A DNA stretch of 19,368 bases, taken from assembly GCA_009992615.1 (NCBI GenBank), contig JAACVA010000211.1, positions 1-19,368 of the forward strand, written 5' to 3'. This document shows positions 1 through 7,660 of this stretch, piece after piece. The stretch's first letter is position 1, and the number at the start of each line of letters is the position of its first letter. Made by a program: the position numbers and the translations under genes. The notes below the pieces were generated by a model that ran no database searches, was not told the DNA's origin, and worked only from the letters and a program-made list of their open reading frames with translations. Source of the DNA: Rhodobacterales bacterium (lineage in GTDB: Bacteria > Pseudomonadota > Alphaproteobacteria > Rhodobacterales > Rhodobacteraceae).

Positions 1-912
1 TTCCAGCTGTTGACCATCGCGGATGTCGATACCCATGGGGCAGACATTGACACAGGCCATGCAATCGATGCAGTCGCCCATCTGTTCGGGGTCATCGTGG
101 GGTAAGTCGTCTTCAGGTATGGCATAGGCCGTGGCCTGCCGGGTTTCGGCGGCGGCGCGCGCGCCTTTCCGGTGTTTGCCCCTCGGTTCGCCGCGCCAGT
201 GGCGATAGCCCACGGTCATCGTGCCTTCGTCCATCATCGCGCCCTGAATGCGTGGCCAGGGGCACATGTAAATACACACCTGCTCGCGCATGAAACCGCC
301 AAACACAAAGGTTGTGGCGGTCAGGACGGCAATCGTTGCATAGGCGCCGACGGCAGCATTCAGCGTGAAAATGTCACGCGCCAGAGTGGGCGCATCCGAA
401 AAATAAAACACCCAAGCCCCGCCGGTGGCCACCGCAATCAGCAACCACACAGCCCATTTCGACAAACGCAACGCCCATTTCTTTCCGTCCCACGCCGCGC
501 GGTGCAGACGGATCCGCGCATTGCGATCTCCCTCGATCCAGCGTTCGACCAGAATGAACAAATCGGTCCACACGGTTTGCGGGCAGGCATAACCGCACCA
601 GACCCGGCCCAGCGCCGAGGTGAACAGAAACAGTCCCAGCCCCGCCATGATCAAAAGACCGGCGACGAAGTAAAACTCGTGCGGCCATATCTCGATCCAG
701 AAGAAATAGAATCGCCGCCCGGCCAGATCGATCAGCACCGCCTGATCGGGCAGGTTCGGCCCGCGATCCCAGCGGATCCAGGGTGTGAGATAATAGATGC
801 CCAGCGTGAAAATCATGATCCACCACTTGAAGCGGCGGAAAAATCCGTTGACCCGGCGAGGAAAAATAGGTTCCCGCGGCGCGTAAAGCGGCGGGGGGGT
901 GTCAGTGGGCAT
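1..912 (-). CDS. ccoG: cytochrome cbb3 oxidase accessory protein CcoG (FixG/RdxA), 3' end outside window
   Basis: This reading frame is open from ATG at 912 to the window edge (304 codons) with no stop, so the C-terminus is missing; the family is usually about 470-490 residues. CcoG is a membrane iron-sulfur protein that acts as a cupric reductase during assembly of the cbb3-type oxidase. The translation has hydrophobic segments near residues 29-48, 82-104, 155-175 and 185-205. It also has the conserved WCGYACPQTVW and CIYMCPWPRIQG blocks and a ferredoxin motif C-x2-C-x2-C-x3-C-P at about 281-291 followed by MGIDIRDG. About 30 extra residues rich in Ala and acidic residues separate the RGEPRGK block from the ferredoxin motif. 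GGAG precedes the ATG. The gene upstream is an ABC ATPase rather than ccoP, so ccoG probably has its own promoter, with the FNR-like box at 970-983. Family assignment is firm. Confidence 0.95.
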   Translation of the reverse strand, partial: MPTDTPPPLYAPREPIFPRRVNGFFRRFKWWIMIFTLGIYYLTPWIRWDRGPNLPDQAVLIDLAGRRFYFFWIEIWPHEFYFVAGLLIMAGLGLFLFTSALGRVWCGYACPQTVWTDLFILVERWIEGDRNARIRLHRAAWDGKKWALRLSKWAVWLLIAVATGGAWVFYFSDAPTLARDIFTLNAAVGAYATIAVLTATTFVFGGFMREQVCIYMCPWPRIQGAMMDEGTMTVGYRHWRGEPRGKHRKGARAAAETRQATAYAIPEDDLPHDDPEQMGDCIDCMACVNVCPMGIDIRDGQQLE

Positions 913-969
913 GGGGAGGCTCCGGTCCTGTTCGCAATTCTCAGCTAGGCAGAAATCGCATCTGCAACC

Positions 970-983
970 ATGATACAGATCAA
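970..983. promoter_or_regulatory. FNR/FnrL-type box upstream of ccoG
   Basis: Read on the minus strand the site is TTGAT-CTGT-ATCAT, matching the FNR consensus TTGAT-N4-ATCAA at 9 of 10 defined positions. Its centre lies about 64 nt upstream of the ccoG start, which leaves room for a class II promoter with a short leader. In Rhodobacter, FnrL activates cbb3 oxidase genes under low oxygen, so both position and partner gene fit. I see no convincing -10 element. The regulator's identity is an inference. Confidence 0.7.
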
Positions 984-1042
984 TGGGCCGGCCAAGCACC
1001 CGTTTTGTCGCACTCGGCTTGGACTGCCATTGACGCTTCCTG

Positions 1043-1738
1043 CTATTCGGCCGCGGCGGAGCGCTGTTCAGGGGCGATGCGCCCATCCTCCAGCCGGATC
1101 GTACGATCACACCGCGCCGCCAGGTCGGGCGCGTGAGTCACCAGAATCAGCGTTGCGCCATAGCGGTCGCGCAGCCCGAACAGCAAATCCATGATCGCCT
1201 GCCCGGTGGACCCGTCCAGGTTGCCCGTCGGTTCGTCGGCCAGCAGGATCGCCGGGCGCGGCGCGGCGGCACGGGCCAGCGCGACGCGCTGTTGCTCGCC
1301 GCCCGACATCTGCGACGGGTAATGCCCAGCCCGCGAGCCCAACCCGACGGCGACCAGCTCGGCCTCGGCCCGTTCAAACGCATCCGCGACGCCGGCCAAT
1401 TCCAAAGGGGTTGCGACATTCTCAAGCGCGGTCATCGTCGGGATGAGGTGGAAGGATTGGAACACCACCCCCATATGTGCACGGCGGAAGCGCGCCAGTT
1501 CGTCCTCGTTCATATCGGTGATGTCCTGGCCCAGCACCCGCACCCGGCCCCCGGTGGCGCGGTCAAGCCCGCCCATCAGCATGAGGAGAGACGACTTGCC
1601 CGATCCAGACGGCCCCACCAGACCCACGGTTTCACCCTTGGCCACATCCAGGCTGATCCCATTCAGAATATCCACCCGCCCGGCATTGCCGTCCAGCGAA
1701 AGGGTGATGTCGCTCAGCGACAGGATCGGATCGGTCAT
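1043..1738 (-). CDS. ybbA: ABC transporter ATP-binding protein, YbbA/LolD type
   Basis: This is the ATPase subunit of a MacB/LolCDE-like envelope ABC transporter. The 231-residue protein has Walker A GPSGSGKSS (about 42-50), a Q-loop VVFQSFHLIPTMTA, the signature SGGEQQRVALARA (about 145-157), Walker B ILLADEPTGNLD and the switch His in LVTHAPD. Length is normal. The start at 1738 has AAGGAA seven bases upstream. It is divergent from tesA across 49 bp, the arrangement seen for ybbA and tesA in enterobacteria. The usual FtsX-type permease partner (ybbP) is not downstream: the next gene in the same direction is ccoG, 130 bp away. Its membrane partner must be encoded elsewhere, or it is outside this window. 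LolD is the main alternative name. Confidence 0.88.
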   Translation of the reverse strand: MTDPILSLSDITLSLDGNAGRVDILNGISLDVAKGETVGLVGPSGSGKSSLLMLMGGLDRATGGRVRVLGQDITDMNEDELARFRRAHMGVVFQSFHLIPTMTALENVATPLELAGVADAFERAEAELVAVGLGSRAGHYPSQMSGGEQQRVALARAAAPRPAILLADEPTGNLDGSTGQAIMDLLFGLRDRYGATLILVTHAPDLAARCDRTIRLEDGRIAPEQRSAAAE

Positions 1739-1787
1739 CGGGTCATTCCTTGTTCACGCGCGCGGTGCCGTTGCCAAGGGATATGGG

Positions 1788-2477
1788 GTGGCGCGGCAGA
1801 TGCGCAAGTTTACCGGCAGCACCGCCCTGATGCCGGGCCTCGTTGTGCCGGGCCTCGTTGTGCTTGGCCTCGGGGCGGCGCCTGTACTGGCCCAGCCGGT
1901 AACCATCGCCGCATTGGGCGACAGCCTGACCCAGGGCTATGGCCTGCCGGTGGCAGACGGGTTCGTGCCACAGTTGCAGGCATGGCTGGCCGAACAGGGC
2001 GCGACAACGCAGGTGCTGAACGCCGGTGTTTCGGGCGACACGACGGCGGGCGGGCGGGCGCGCATCGACTGGACGCTGACACCGGATGTCGACGCCCTGA
2101 TCGTGGCACTGGGCGGCAACGATCTGTTGCGCGGCATAGATCCGGCCAGCAGCCGCACCAATCTGGACGCGATCCTGGCCAAAGCCGGCGAACGTGACAT
2201 TCCCGTGCTGCTGATCGGCATGGTCGCGCCGGGCAACTTCGGCCCCGAGTTCAAGCGTGACTTCGACGCCATGTATCCCGAATTGGCTGAAAAATACGGC
2301 GCGCTTCTGGCGCCCAGTTTTCTGAACGCGCTGGAAGCCATGGACGACCGGCAAGCGACGATGCAGCGCTATGTGCAGGCCGATGGAATCCATCCCAACG
2401 CTGAAGGCGTCGCGCTGATCGTGCAGGATCTGGGACCAGCGGTTTTGGCCCTGATCGAACGGGTGCGCGCGGAATAG
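1788..2477 (+). CDS. tesA: periplasmic GDSL arylesterase / acyl-CoA thioesterase I-like (TesA)
   Basis: This is an SGNH-fold esterase with a signal peptide, expected in the periplasm; the family hydrolyses aryl esters, acyl-CoAs and lysophospholipids. All four blocks are visible: GDSLTQGYG (nucleophile Ser), NAGVSGDTT (oxyanion Gly), ALGGNDLLRG (GxND) and DGIHPNAEG (Asp-x-x-His). I chose GTG at 1788 because AAGGGA at 1776-1781 sits at ideal spacing. ATG at 1800 gives a product four residues shorter but has no clear ribosome binding site. The signal peptide core contains PGLVV PGLVV LGLG, encoded by a 15-bp tandem repeat, and likely ends at PVLA|QP. The frame stays open upstream to 1443, but that part is antisense to ybbA and is not coding. 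Divergent from ybbA. Confidence 0.9.
   Translation: MARQMRKFTGSTALMPGLVVPGLVVLGLGAAPVLAQPVTIAALGDSLTQGYGLPVADGFVPQLQAWLAEQGATTQVLNAGVSGDTTAGGRARIDWTLTPDVDALIVALGGNDLLRGIDPASSRTNLDAILAKAGERDIPVLLIGMVAPGNFGPEFKRDFDAMYPELAEKYGALLAPSFLNALEAMDDRQATMQRYVQADGIHPNAEGVALIVQDLGPAVLALIERVRAE
1832..1872 (+). repeat. 15-bp tandem repeat inside the tesA signal sequence
   Basis: The unit GCCGGGCCTCGTTGT occurs at 1832-1846 and again exactly at 1847-1861, followed by a diverged partial copy to about 1872. It encodes repeated PGLVV in the hydrophobic core of the signal peptide. This is in-frame and looks like slippage duplication that lengthened the h-region. Confidence 0.85.
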
Positions 2478-2532
2478 CACTGGAACATCGCCGCAAGCTG
2501 GGAAACAGTGCCGCCAGAACAGGGGGCTTGTC

Positions 2533-3939
2533 ATGGACATCATCGAACGGCTGCGCGGTCTGATCGGACCCGACCATGTGCTGACCGGCGCCGATTGCGC
2601 GCCTTGGGCCAGCGATTGGACCGGCACCTACAAAGGGCAACCCCTGGCGGTGCTGCGCCCCGGATCGACCGCCGAAGTGGCGGCTATCATGACGCTGGCC
2701 CATGACACCGGCACGGCGGTGGTGCCGGTCTCGGGCAATACCGGCCTTACGGGGGCCACCCACGCCCCCGGTCGCCTCGTGTTGTCGGTCGACCGATTGC
2801 GCAAGCTGCGCGAGATTCGCCCCGAGGCGCGCACCGCCATCGTCGAGGCGGGGGTGATCCTGTCGCAGGTGCACAACGCGGTGGCCGAACATGGGCTGGT
2901 GTTTCCGGTGACGTTTGGCGCGCGCGGGTCGGCGATGGTGGGCGGTATCCTGTCAACCAATGCGGGCGGGTCAAATGTGGTGCGTTTTGGCAACACCCGC
3001 GAACAGATCCTCGGCATCGAGGTGGTTCTGCCCACTGGTGAGATCCTGAATCTGATGAGCGAGCTGCGCAAAGACAACTCGGGCTTCGATCTGCGCGATC
3101 TGTTCATCGGTGCCGAAGGAACCTTGGGCATCATCACCGCCGCCGTGCTGAAGCTGCAACCCATGCCCGCCGCCTATGCCACGGCAATGGTCGCCGTGCC
3201 GTCACTGGGTGACGCTCTGGCCCTGCTGAACCGTCTGCAATCGGCCACGGGCGGCGCTGTCGAGGCGTTCGAATACATGCCCGCCAATTATATCGAGAGG
3301 CACTTGCAGGTGCGTGCCGGTGCGCGCGCGCCATTTGCTCAGATGTATGATGTGAACATCATGGTCGAAGTCGCCGCCACCGCCCCGCGTGACGCCACCC
3401 CCAACGCCGACGGCAGCCTGCCGATCGTCGATCTTCTGGAACAGACCCTGGCAGAGATGATGGAAACCGGCGCGGTTCTGGATGCCGTAGTCGCCCGGAA
3501 CGAGGCCCAGCGCACCGAAATGTGGGCCCGGCGTGAAGATGCCGGCGAGTTGTCGGTGTCGCGTCACCCGGTCATGCTGATGGATGTCGCCGTGCCGCTG
3601 GACCGGGTGGAACCCTTTCTAACCCGGTCGAACGCCGCTTTTCACAGCATCGACCCGGACGGGGGCATGATGGTCGTGGCGCACCTCGGTGATGGCAACG
3701 TGCACCTCACGATGTGGCCCAGCCCCGAAGGAATGGGCCGGGCCGACAGCATCGTCGAGCAGGTGGAAGACGTGATCGCCGAGCTTGGCGGCAGCTTCTC
3801 CGCCGAACACGGGATCGGTCTGAGCAAACGCAAAACGATGGCGCGGCGCAAGGATGCCGTGGCGCTGGATGTCATGCGCCGGATCAAGGGCGCGCTTGAC
3901 CCGGCGGGCATCATGAACCCCGGCAAGGTTCTGCCCTGA
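2533..3939 (+). CDS. FAD-binding oxidoreductase, D-2-hydroxyglutarate/D-lactate dehydrogenase-like
   Basis: A 468-residue flavoprotein of the FAD_binding_4 plus FAD-oxidase C-terminal architecture. Members oxidise D-2-hydroxyacids and pass electrons to quinone, ETF or cytochrome c. The PCMH-type FAD domain spans about residues 35-215, with PVSGNTGLTGA, the TNAGG loop in GGILSTNAGGSNVVRFG, and GAEGTLGIIT. The C-terminal substrate domain carries VVAHLGDGNVHLTM and SAEHGIGLSKRK, which hold the conserved His and Glu residues of this group. The start at 2533 has AGGGGG eight bases upstream. It lies 55 bp after tesA on the same strand and is convergent with hemC. The length and HLGDGN/EHGIG motifs best fit the D-2-hydroxyglutarate or DLD branch, but the substrate cannot be read from sequence and I give no symbol. 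Confidence 0.88.
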   Translation: MDIIERLRGLIGPDHVLTGADCAPWASDWTGTYKGQPLAVLRPGSTAEVAAIMTLAHDTGTAVVPVSGNTGLTGATHAPGRLVLSVDRLRKLREIRPEARTAIVEAGVILSQVHNAVAEHGLVFPVTFGARGSAMVGGILSTNAGGSNVVRFGNTREQILGIEVVLPTGEILNLMSELRKDNSGFDLRDLFIGAEGTLGIITAAVLKLQPMPAAYATAMVAVPSLGDALALLNRLQSATGGAVEAFEYMPANYIERHLQVRAGARAPFAQMYDVNIMVEVAATAPRDATPNADGSLPIVDLLEQTLAEMMETGAVLDAVVARNEAQRTEMWARREDAGELSVSRHPVMLMDVAVPLDRVEPFLTRSNAAFHSIDPDGGMMVVAHLGDGNVHLTMWPSPEGMGRADSIVEQVEDVIAELGGSFSAEHGIGLSKRKTMARRKDAVALDVMRRIKGALDPAGIMNPGKVLP

Positions 3940-3966
3940 CGCCGTTACCGGGCGCCAGCCCTGACC

Positions 3967-4917
3967 CTAGTCCTGACGCCAGTCGAAAAACCCCGGCCCC
4001 GCCCGCTTCAACAGCCCCGTCGCCATGACGCGGCCCATTTCGGGGCCGTCCTCGATTGCGCCACTGGCGGCATCGGCCAGACATTCGCTGCCGTCAGTGC
4101 GCAGGATTTCACCGCGCAGGTGCAGTATGCCCCCGTCCAGTTCTGCCAGACCGGCGATAGGCGTTTCGCACGACCCGTCCAGCGCGGCCAGGAACGCCCG
4201 CTCGGCGCCCAGCCGCTGGCCGGTCGGCCCATCGTGGATCGCCTCAAGCAGACCGGCGACGCGGGTATCACCGGCGCGCCGTTCGATTCCGATGGCGCCC
4301 TGCGCAACAGCGGGCAGCATGGCATCGGGCGCAATCGGCGTATGCGGCACATCGTCCATCTTCAGACGGCGCAGGCCCGCCATGGCGAGGAATGTCGCGC
4401 CGGCCACACCTTCAGCCAGCTTGCGCAGGCGGGTTTGTACGTTGCCGCGAAATTCGACCACATGCAAATCCGGCCGCCGGTTCAGCAATTGTGCCTTGCG
4501 CCGCAACGACGACGTGCCCACCACAGCACCCTGCGCCAATCCCGACCAGTCGCCACCGCCCAACGACACGAAGGCATCGCGCACATCCTCGCGCGGCAGG
4601 TAACAATCCAGCAGCAGACCTGCGGGCTGTTCCACGGGCATGTCCTTCATGGAATGCACCGCGATGTCGATCTTGCCGTCCAGCATGTCCTGTTCGATCT
4701 CGCGGGTGAACAGGCCCTTGCCGCCGATCTCCTTCAGCGCACGGTCCTGCACCCGGTCGCCCAGCACCGAAATCACCACGATTTCAAACGCCTCGGGCGG
4801 CAGATCAAAGGCGGCGCCAAGACGGGCGCGGGTTTCGTGCGCCTGGGCCAGGGCCAGGGGCGAACCACGGGTGCCGATCTTCAGCGGTTGGGCGGGGCTG
4901 GGCAGGGATCTGTTCAT
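3967..4917 (-). CDS. hemC: hydroxymethylbilane synthase (porphobilinogen deaminase)
   Basis: This cytosolic enzyme joins four porphobilinogen units into hydroxymethylbilane, the linear tetrapyrrole precursor of heme and, where present, bacteriochlorophyll. The 316-residue sequence shows KIGTRGSPLALAQA near the N-terminus, the active-site region GGKGLFTREIE and HSMKDMP, GTSSLRRKAQLL with substrate-binding arginines, and LDGSCETPIAGL, whose Cys near residue 250 anchors the dipyrromethane cofactor. Length is normal. It is divergent from hemE. The ribosome binding site before ATG 4917 is weak. A possible promoter (TTGTCA at 4947-4952, TATGGA at 4924-4929, 17-bp spacer, minus strand) would place transcription start almost at the ATG, suggesting a very short leader. 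The same -35 lies within a PpsR-like dyad. Confidence 0.97.
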   Translation of the reverse strand: MNRSLPSPAQPLKIGTRGSPLALAQAHETRARLGAAFDLPPEAFEIVVISVLGDRVQDRALKEIGGKGLFTREIEQDMLDGKIDIAVHSMKDMPVEQPAGLLLDCYLPREDVRDAFVSLGGGDWSGLAQGAVVGTSSLRRKAQLLNRRPDLHVVEFRGNVQTRLRKLAEGVAGATFLAMAGLRRLKMDDVPHTPIAPDAMLPAVAQGAIGIERRAGDTRVAGLLEAIHDGPTGQRLGAERAFLAALDGSCETPIAGLAELDGGILHLRGEILRTDGSECLADAASGAIEDGPEMGRVMATGLLKRAGPGFFDWRQD

Positions 4918-4933
4918 GAAAAATCCATATCTC

Positions 4934-4951
4934 TGTCAATCTGCGCTGACA
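4934..4951. promoter_or_regulatory. PpsR/CrtJ-like dyad 1 in the hemC-hemE control region
   Basis: The sequence is TGTCA-ATCTGCGC-TGACA, a perfect 5-bp inverted repeat with an 8-bp spacer. It therefore satisfies TGT-N12-ACA, the consensus of the redox and light-responsive repressor PpsR/CrtJ. It covers the likely -35 (TTGTCA, minus strand) of hemC. CrtJ/PpsR is known to bind heme genes in Rhodobacter. No ppsR gene is visible in this window, so the binding factor is inferred. Confidence 0.6.
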
Positions 4952-4986
4952 ACCAAAACCGCGCATCGGCGGTGTTGCGGCAAAAC

Positions 4987-5004
4987 TGTCTTGACAAACT
5001 GACA
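4987..5004. promoter_or_regulatory. PpsR/CrtJ-like dyad 2, overlapping the hemE -35 element
   Basis: The sequence TGTC-TTGACAAAC-TGACA also fits TGT-N12-ACA, and its arms match in 4 of 5 pairs. It contains a consensus -35 hexamer TTGACA at 4991-4996 directed to hemE. The matching -10 17 bp downstream (GACCAC) is poor. The centre lies 53 bp from dyad 1, about five helical turns, which would suit cooperative binding by a tetrameric repressor. Confidence 0.55.
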
Positions 5005-5045
5005 CTGCGGCGGGACCACGAAGGCAGAGAGAAACGGGGACAGGT

Positions 5046-6074
5046 ATGGCCGAAAAGAAACTGATGCGCGCACTGGCGGGCGAAACAATGGCGACGCCAC
5101 CCGCATGGATGATGCGCCAGGCGGGGCGGTTCCTGCCCGAATACAGGGCGACGCGTGCGCAGGCGGGGGATTTCCTGTCGCTGTGCTATACACCGGATCT
5201 GGCCGCCGAGGTAACGCTGCAACCGATCCGGCGGTTCGGCTTCGACGCGGCGATCGTGTTTGCCGATATTCTGTTGGTTCCTGATGCCCTCGGTGCCGAT
5301 CTGTGGTTCGTCACCGGCGAAGGCCCACGGCTGAGCACTATCACGGATCAGGCGGGGTTTGATGTCCTGAAACCCGCCGATGCGATCCACGACCATCTTG
5401 CGCCGGTGTACGAGACGATAAAGATCTTGACGCGGGAATTGCCCGCCGAAACCGCGCTGATCGGGTTCGCCGGGGCCCCCTGGACCGTCGCCACCTATAT
5501 GATCGCCGGGCGCGGCACCCCTGATCAGGCCCCGGCCCACGCGCTGAAACAGGGCAACCGCCCGCTGTTCGAGGCGCTGCTGGATCGGATCACCGAGGCA
5601 ACCATCGAATACCTGTCGGCCCAGATCGACGCGGGCGCCGAGGTGGTGAAACTGTTCGACAGTTGGGCGGGGTCGCTAAAGGGCGACGATTTCGACAAAT
5701 ACGCCCTTGAACCGACAAAGCGGATCATCGCCGCGCTCAAGGCGCGTCACCCCGGCGTTCCGGTCATCGCCTTTCCGCGCGAGGCCGGCGAAAAATACAT
5801 CGGCTTTGCCAAGGCCACCGGCGCCGACTGTGTGGCAATCGACAACTCGGTCGATGCGGACTGGGCGGCGCAGCATGTGCAGGTGGATGGCTGCGTTCAG
5901 GGCAACATGGCCCCCAGCCACATGGTGACCGGCGGTCAGGCGTTGGTTGATGAGGTGTTGCGGATCAAGGCGGCGTTTTCCGGCGGGCCGCACATCTTCA
6001 ACCTTGGTCACGGGATCACACCTGACGCCGACCCCGAGAATGTCACCTTGATGCTTGAAACCCTGCGGGGGTGA
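5046..6074 (+). CDS. hemE: uroporphyrinogen decarboxylase
   Basis: This cytosolic enzyme removes four carboxyls from uroporphyrinogen III to give coproporphyrinogen III, the substrate of HemF encoded further along the window. The 342-residue protein has both family signatures: PPAWMMRQAGRFLPEYR (about 18-34, with substrate-binding Arg) and GFAGAPWTVATYMIAG. It also has the conserved FADILLVPDALG and LGHGITPDADPENV segments. Length is normal. ATG at 5046 follows a purine-rich stretch ending in ACAGGT. It is divergent from hemC, with which it probably shares control. The last 32 bp overlap the 3' end of the convergent MFS gene. Confidence 0.97.
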   Translation: MAEKKLMRALAGETMATPPAWMMRQAGRFLPEYRATRAQAGDFLSLCYTPDLAAEVTLQPIRRFGFDAAIVFADILLVPDALGADLWFVTGEGPRLSTITDQAGFDVLKPADAIHDHLAPVYETIKILTRELPAETALIGFAGAPWTVATYMIAGRGTPDQAPAHALKQGNRPLFEALLDRITEATIEYLSAQIDAGAEVVKLFDSWAGSLKGDDFDKYALEPTKRIIAALKARHPGVPVIAFPREAGEKYIGFAKATGADCVAIDNSVDADWAAQHVQVDGCVQGNMAPSHMVTGGQALVDEVLRIKAAFSGGPHIFNLGHGITPDADPENVTLMLETLRG

Positions 6075-7530
6075 CGGGCCGGGGCGCAGGCAGAAGCCAG
6101 ACCAGCACCGCCAGCGCCCCGAACGACAGCACCGGATACACCAGCGCCGTGGTGAAGGCGCTGGCATAGGCAGCCTGGGCTGCGACACTGCCGTTGACGG
6201 CCCCCCCGTCAAGCCGGGAAAAGAACACCTGTCCGACGATGGCGATGCCCAGCGCGCCGCCCACCTGCTGAAACGCCTGCAACGCGCCCGAGGCACCGCC
6301 CGAATCGGCCCCCGAGACCGAGGCGAGGACAGTGTTGAACAATGGCGAAATCGCCGTGCCCAGACCAATCCCCGCCAATGTCAACGCCGGCAGATAGGTG
6401 ATGCCCTGAACCGTATCGCCAACACCCAAAACCTGTACCATCAGCCAGATCATGCCCAGTGAAAGCATGGAAGCGCCCGCCGTGATTCGTTGCCGCAGAA
6501 AACGGTTGCCCAGCCGCCCCGCGATGACTGACGCCAGCAGCACGCCGCCCGAAAACGGCACTGTCGTCACCCCCGATTGCAACGGCGTCAGGCCAAAGCC
6601 GTTTTGCAGAAACAGCGCGAGAATCAGGAAAAACCCTGGAATGCCCGAAAACAGCACTGCCGTCAGGCCAACACCCACCAGATAACTGCGGTTGGCCAAG
6701 AGGGCGGCGGGCAACAGTTCGGGACGCCCCAACCGGCCTTGCCGCCTTTGCCAGGCGACAAAGGCCCCGGCCACCGGCACCGACAGCACCATCAGGCCAA
6801 AACACCACAAGGGCCAGCCCAGCGAGCGCCCCTCGATCAGCGGAAACACAACCATCAACAGCGCCGCGCCAGCCAGAAGAATGCCCACGGTGTCGATTCC
6901 CACATCGGCCCGCCGCGCCACCCGAGGCAGGAAACGCAGCGCCAACAGCACGGCCAGAACACCCACCGGGATATTCACCAGAAAGATCGGTCGCCAGCCA
7001 AGGCCCCACAGATCGGCCCCGATCAGCACACCGCCCAACAACGGCCCAGATACCGAGGCAAGCCCCGCCGACAGCCCGAACAAAGCAAAGGCCGCGCCAC
7101 GCTCCGCCGGGGGAAACAACGCCGGCACCAGAGCCAATGTCTGGGGAATCATGATCGCCCCGCCTACCCCCTGAACCACCCGCGCCCCGACAAGCCACGC
7201 TATGTCAGGCGCCAGACCACACAGGGCCGACCCGAAGGTGAACAGCATCACCCCGGCGATGAACATCGTGCGCCGGCCCAGCATGTCACCGAACCGCCCG
7301 CCGGGAATCAGGCACAGGGCGAACACCAGAATATACACCGCCACCACCCATTCGATCTGGCTGGCGGTGGCGTTGAAATCTGCCTCGATGCTGGGCAAGG
7401 CAACGTTGACAATGGTCACGTCCACCAAATTCATGAAGCCCGCCACCAGCAGCACAGCCATGGCCAACCAGCGGTGGCGCGCCCCGGCTGGCGCAGCATC
7501 GGACGAAGGGGCGCGCACGGTTTCGGCCAT
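6043..7530 (-). CDS. MFS transporter, DHA2 (EmrB/QacA-type, 14 TM) family
   Basis: A 495-residue inner-membrane protein with about 14 hydrophobic segments, probably a proton-driven drug or small-molecule exporter. Visible motifs are the D-rich TM1 pattern LVDVTIVNVALPSIEADF, motif A GGRFGDMLGRRTMF, motif B RVVQGVGGAIMIPQTLALV and motif C GPLLGGVLIG. These are typical of DHA2. The frame could begin at 7587, but ATG 7530 gives the usual short cytoplasmic N-terminus and has GAAAG upstream, so I prefer it. Its 3' end overlaps hemE by 32 bp in convergent orientation. The substrate is unknown, and there is no adjacent TetR/MarR regulator or membrane-fusion partner. Confidence 0.9.
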   Translation of the reverse strand: MAETVRAPSSDAAPAGARHRWLAMAVLLVAGFMNLVDVTIVNVALPSIEADFNATASQIEWVVAVYILVFALCLIPGGRFGDMLGRRTMFIAGVMLFTFGSALCGLAPDIAWLVGARVVQGVGGAIMIPQTLALVPALFPPAERGAAFALFGLSAGLASVSGPLLGGVLIGADLWGLGWRPIFLVNIPVGVLAVLLALRFLPRVARRADVGIDTVGILLAGAALLMVVFPLIEGRSLGWPLWCFGLMVLSVPVAGAFVAWQRRQGRLGRPELLPAALLANRSYLVGVGLTAVLFSGIPGFFLILALFLQNGFGLTPLQSGVTTVPFSGGVLLASVIAGRLGNRFLRQRITAGASMLSLGMIWLMVQVLGVGDTVQGITYLPALTLAGIGLGTAISPLFNTVLASVSGADSGGASGALQAFQQVGGALGIAIVGQVFFSRLDGGAVNGSVAAQAAYASAFTTALVYPVLSFGALAVLVWLLPAPRPVTPAGFQASR

Positions 7531-7619
7531 CGGAGAACTTTCACAACGGGAAGCGAGGAAGGACAGATAGCGCGAAGCCTCAGGCACTCAATGCGCCCGA
7601 ATCCGCCACCGTAACTTAT

Positions 7620-7635
7620 CCGGCCGACTTGCCGG
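7620..7635. repeat. inverted repeat CCGGC-N6-GCCGG between hemF and the MFS gene
   Basis: The arms CCGGC (7620-7624) and GCCGG (7631-7635) flank a 6-nt loop. On the plus strand TTTTAT follows, but no plus-strand gene ends here. On the minus strand it lies 26 nt beyond the hemF stop, followed by ATAAGTT, so it could be a weak hemF terminator or an operator for the MFS gene. Confidence 0.35.
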
Positions 7636-7660
7636 TTTTATCCGACCATGTGCAGGGTCG

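Noticed and set aside
172..948. 258-codon plus-strand frame and a minus-strand frame 374-826
   Set aside because: Both are shadows of ccoG, whose real frame has no stop before the window edge.
6577..7614. 345-codon plus-strand frame opposite the MFS gene
   Set aside because: The Gln/His/Arg-rich translation is typical of antisense to a hydrophobic gene. The MFS motifs are on the minus strand.
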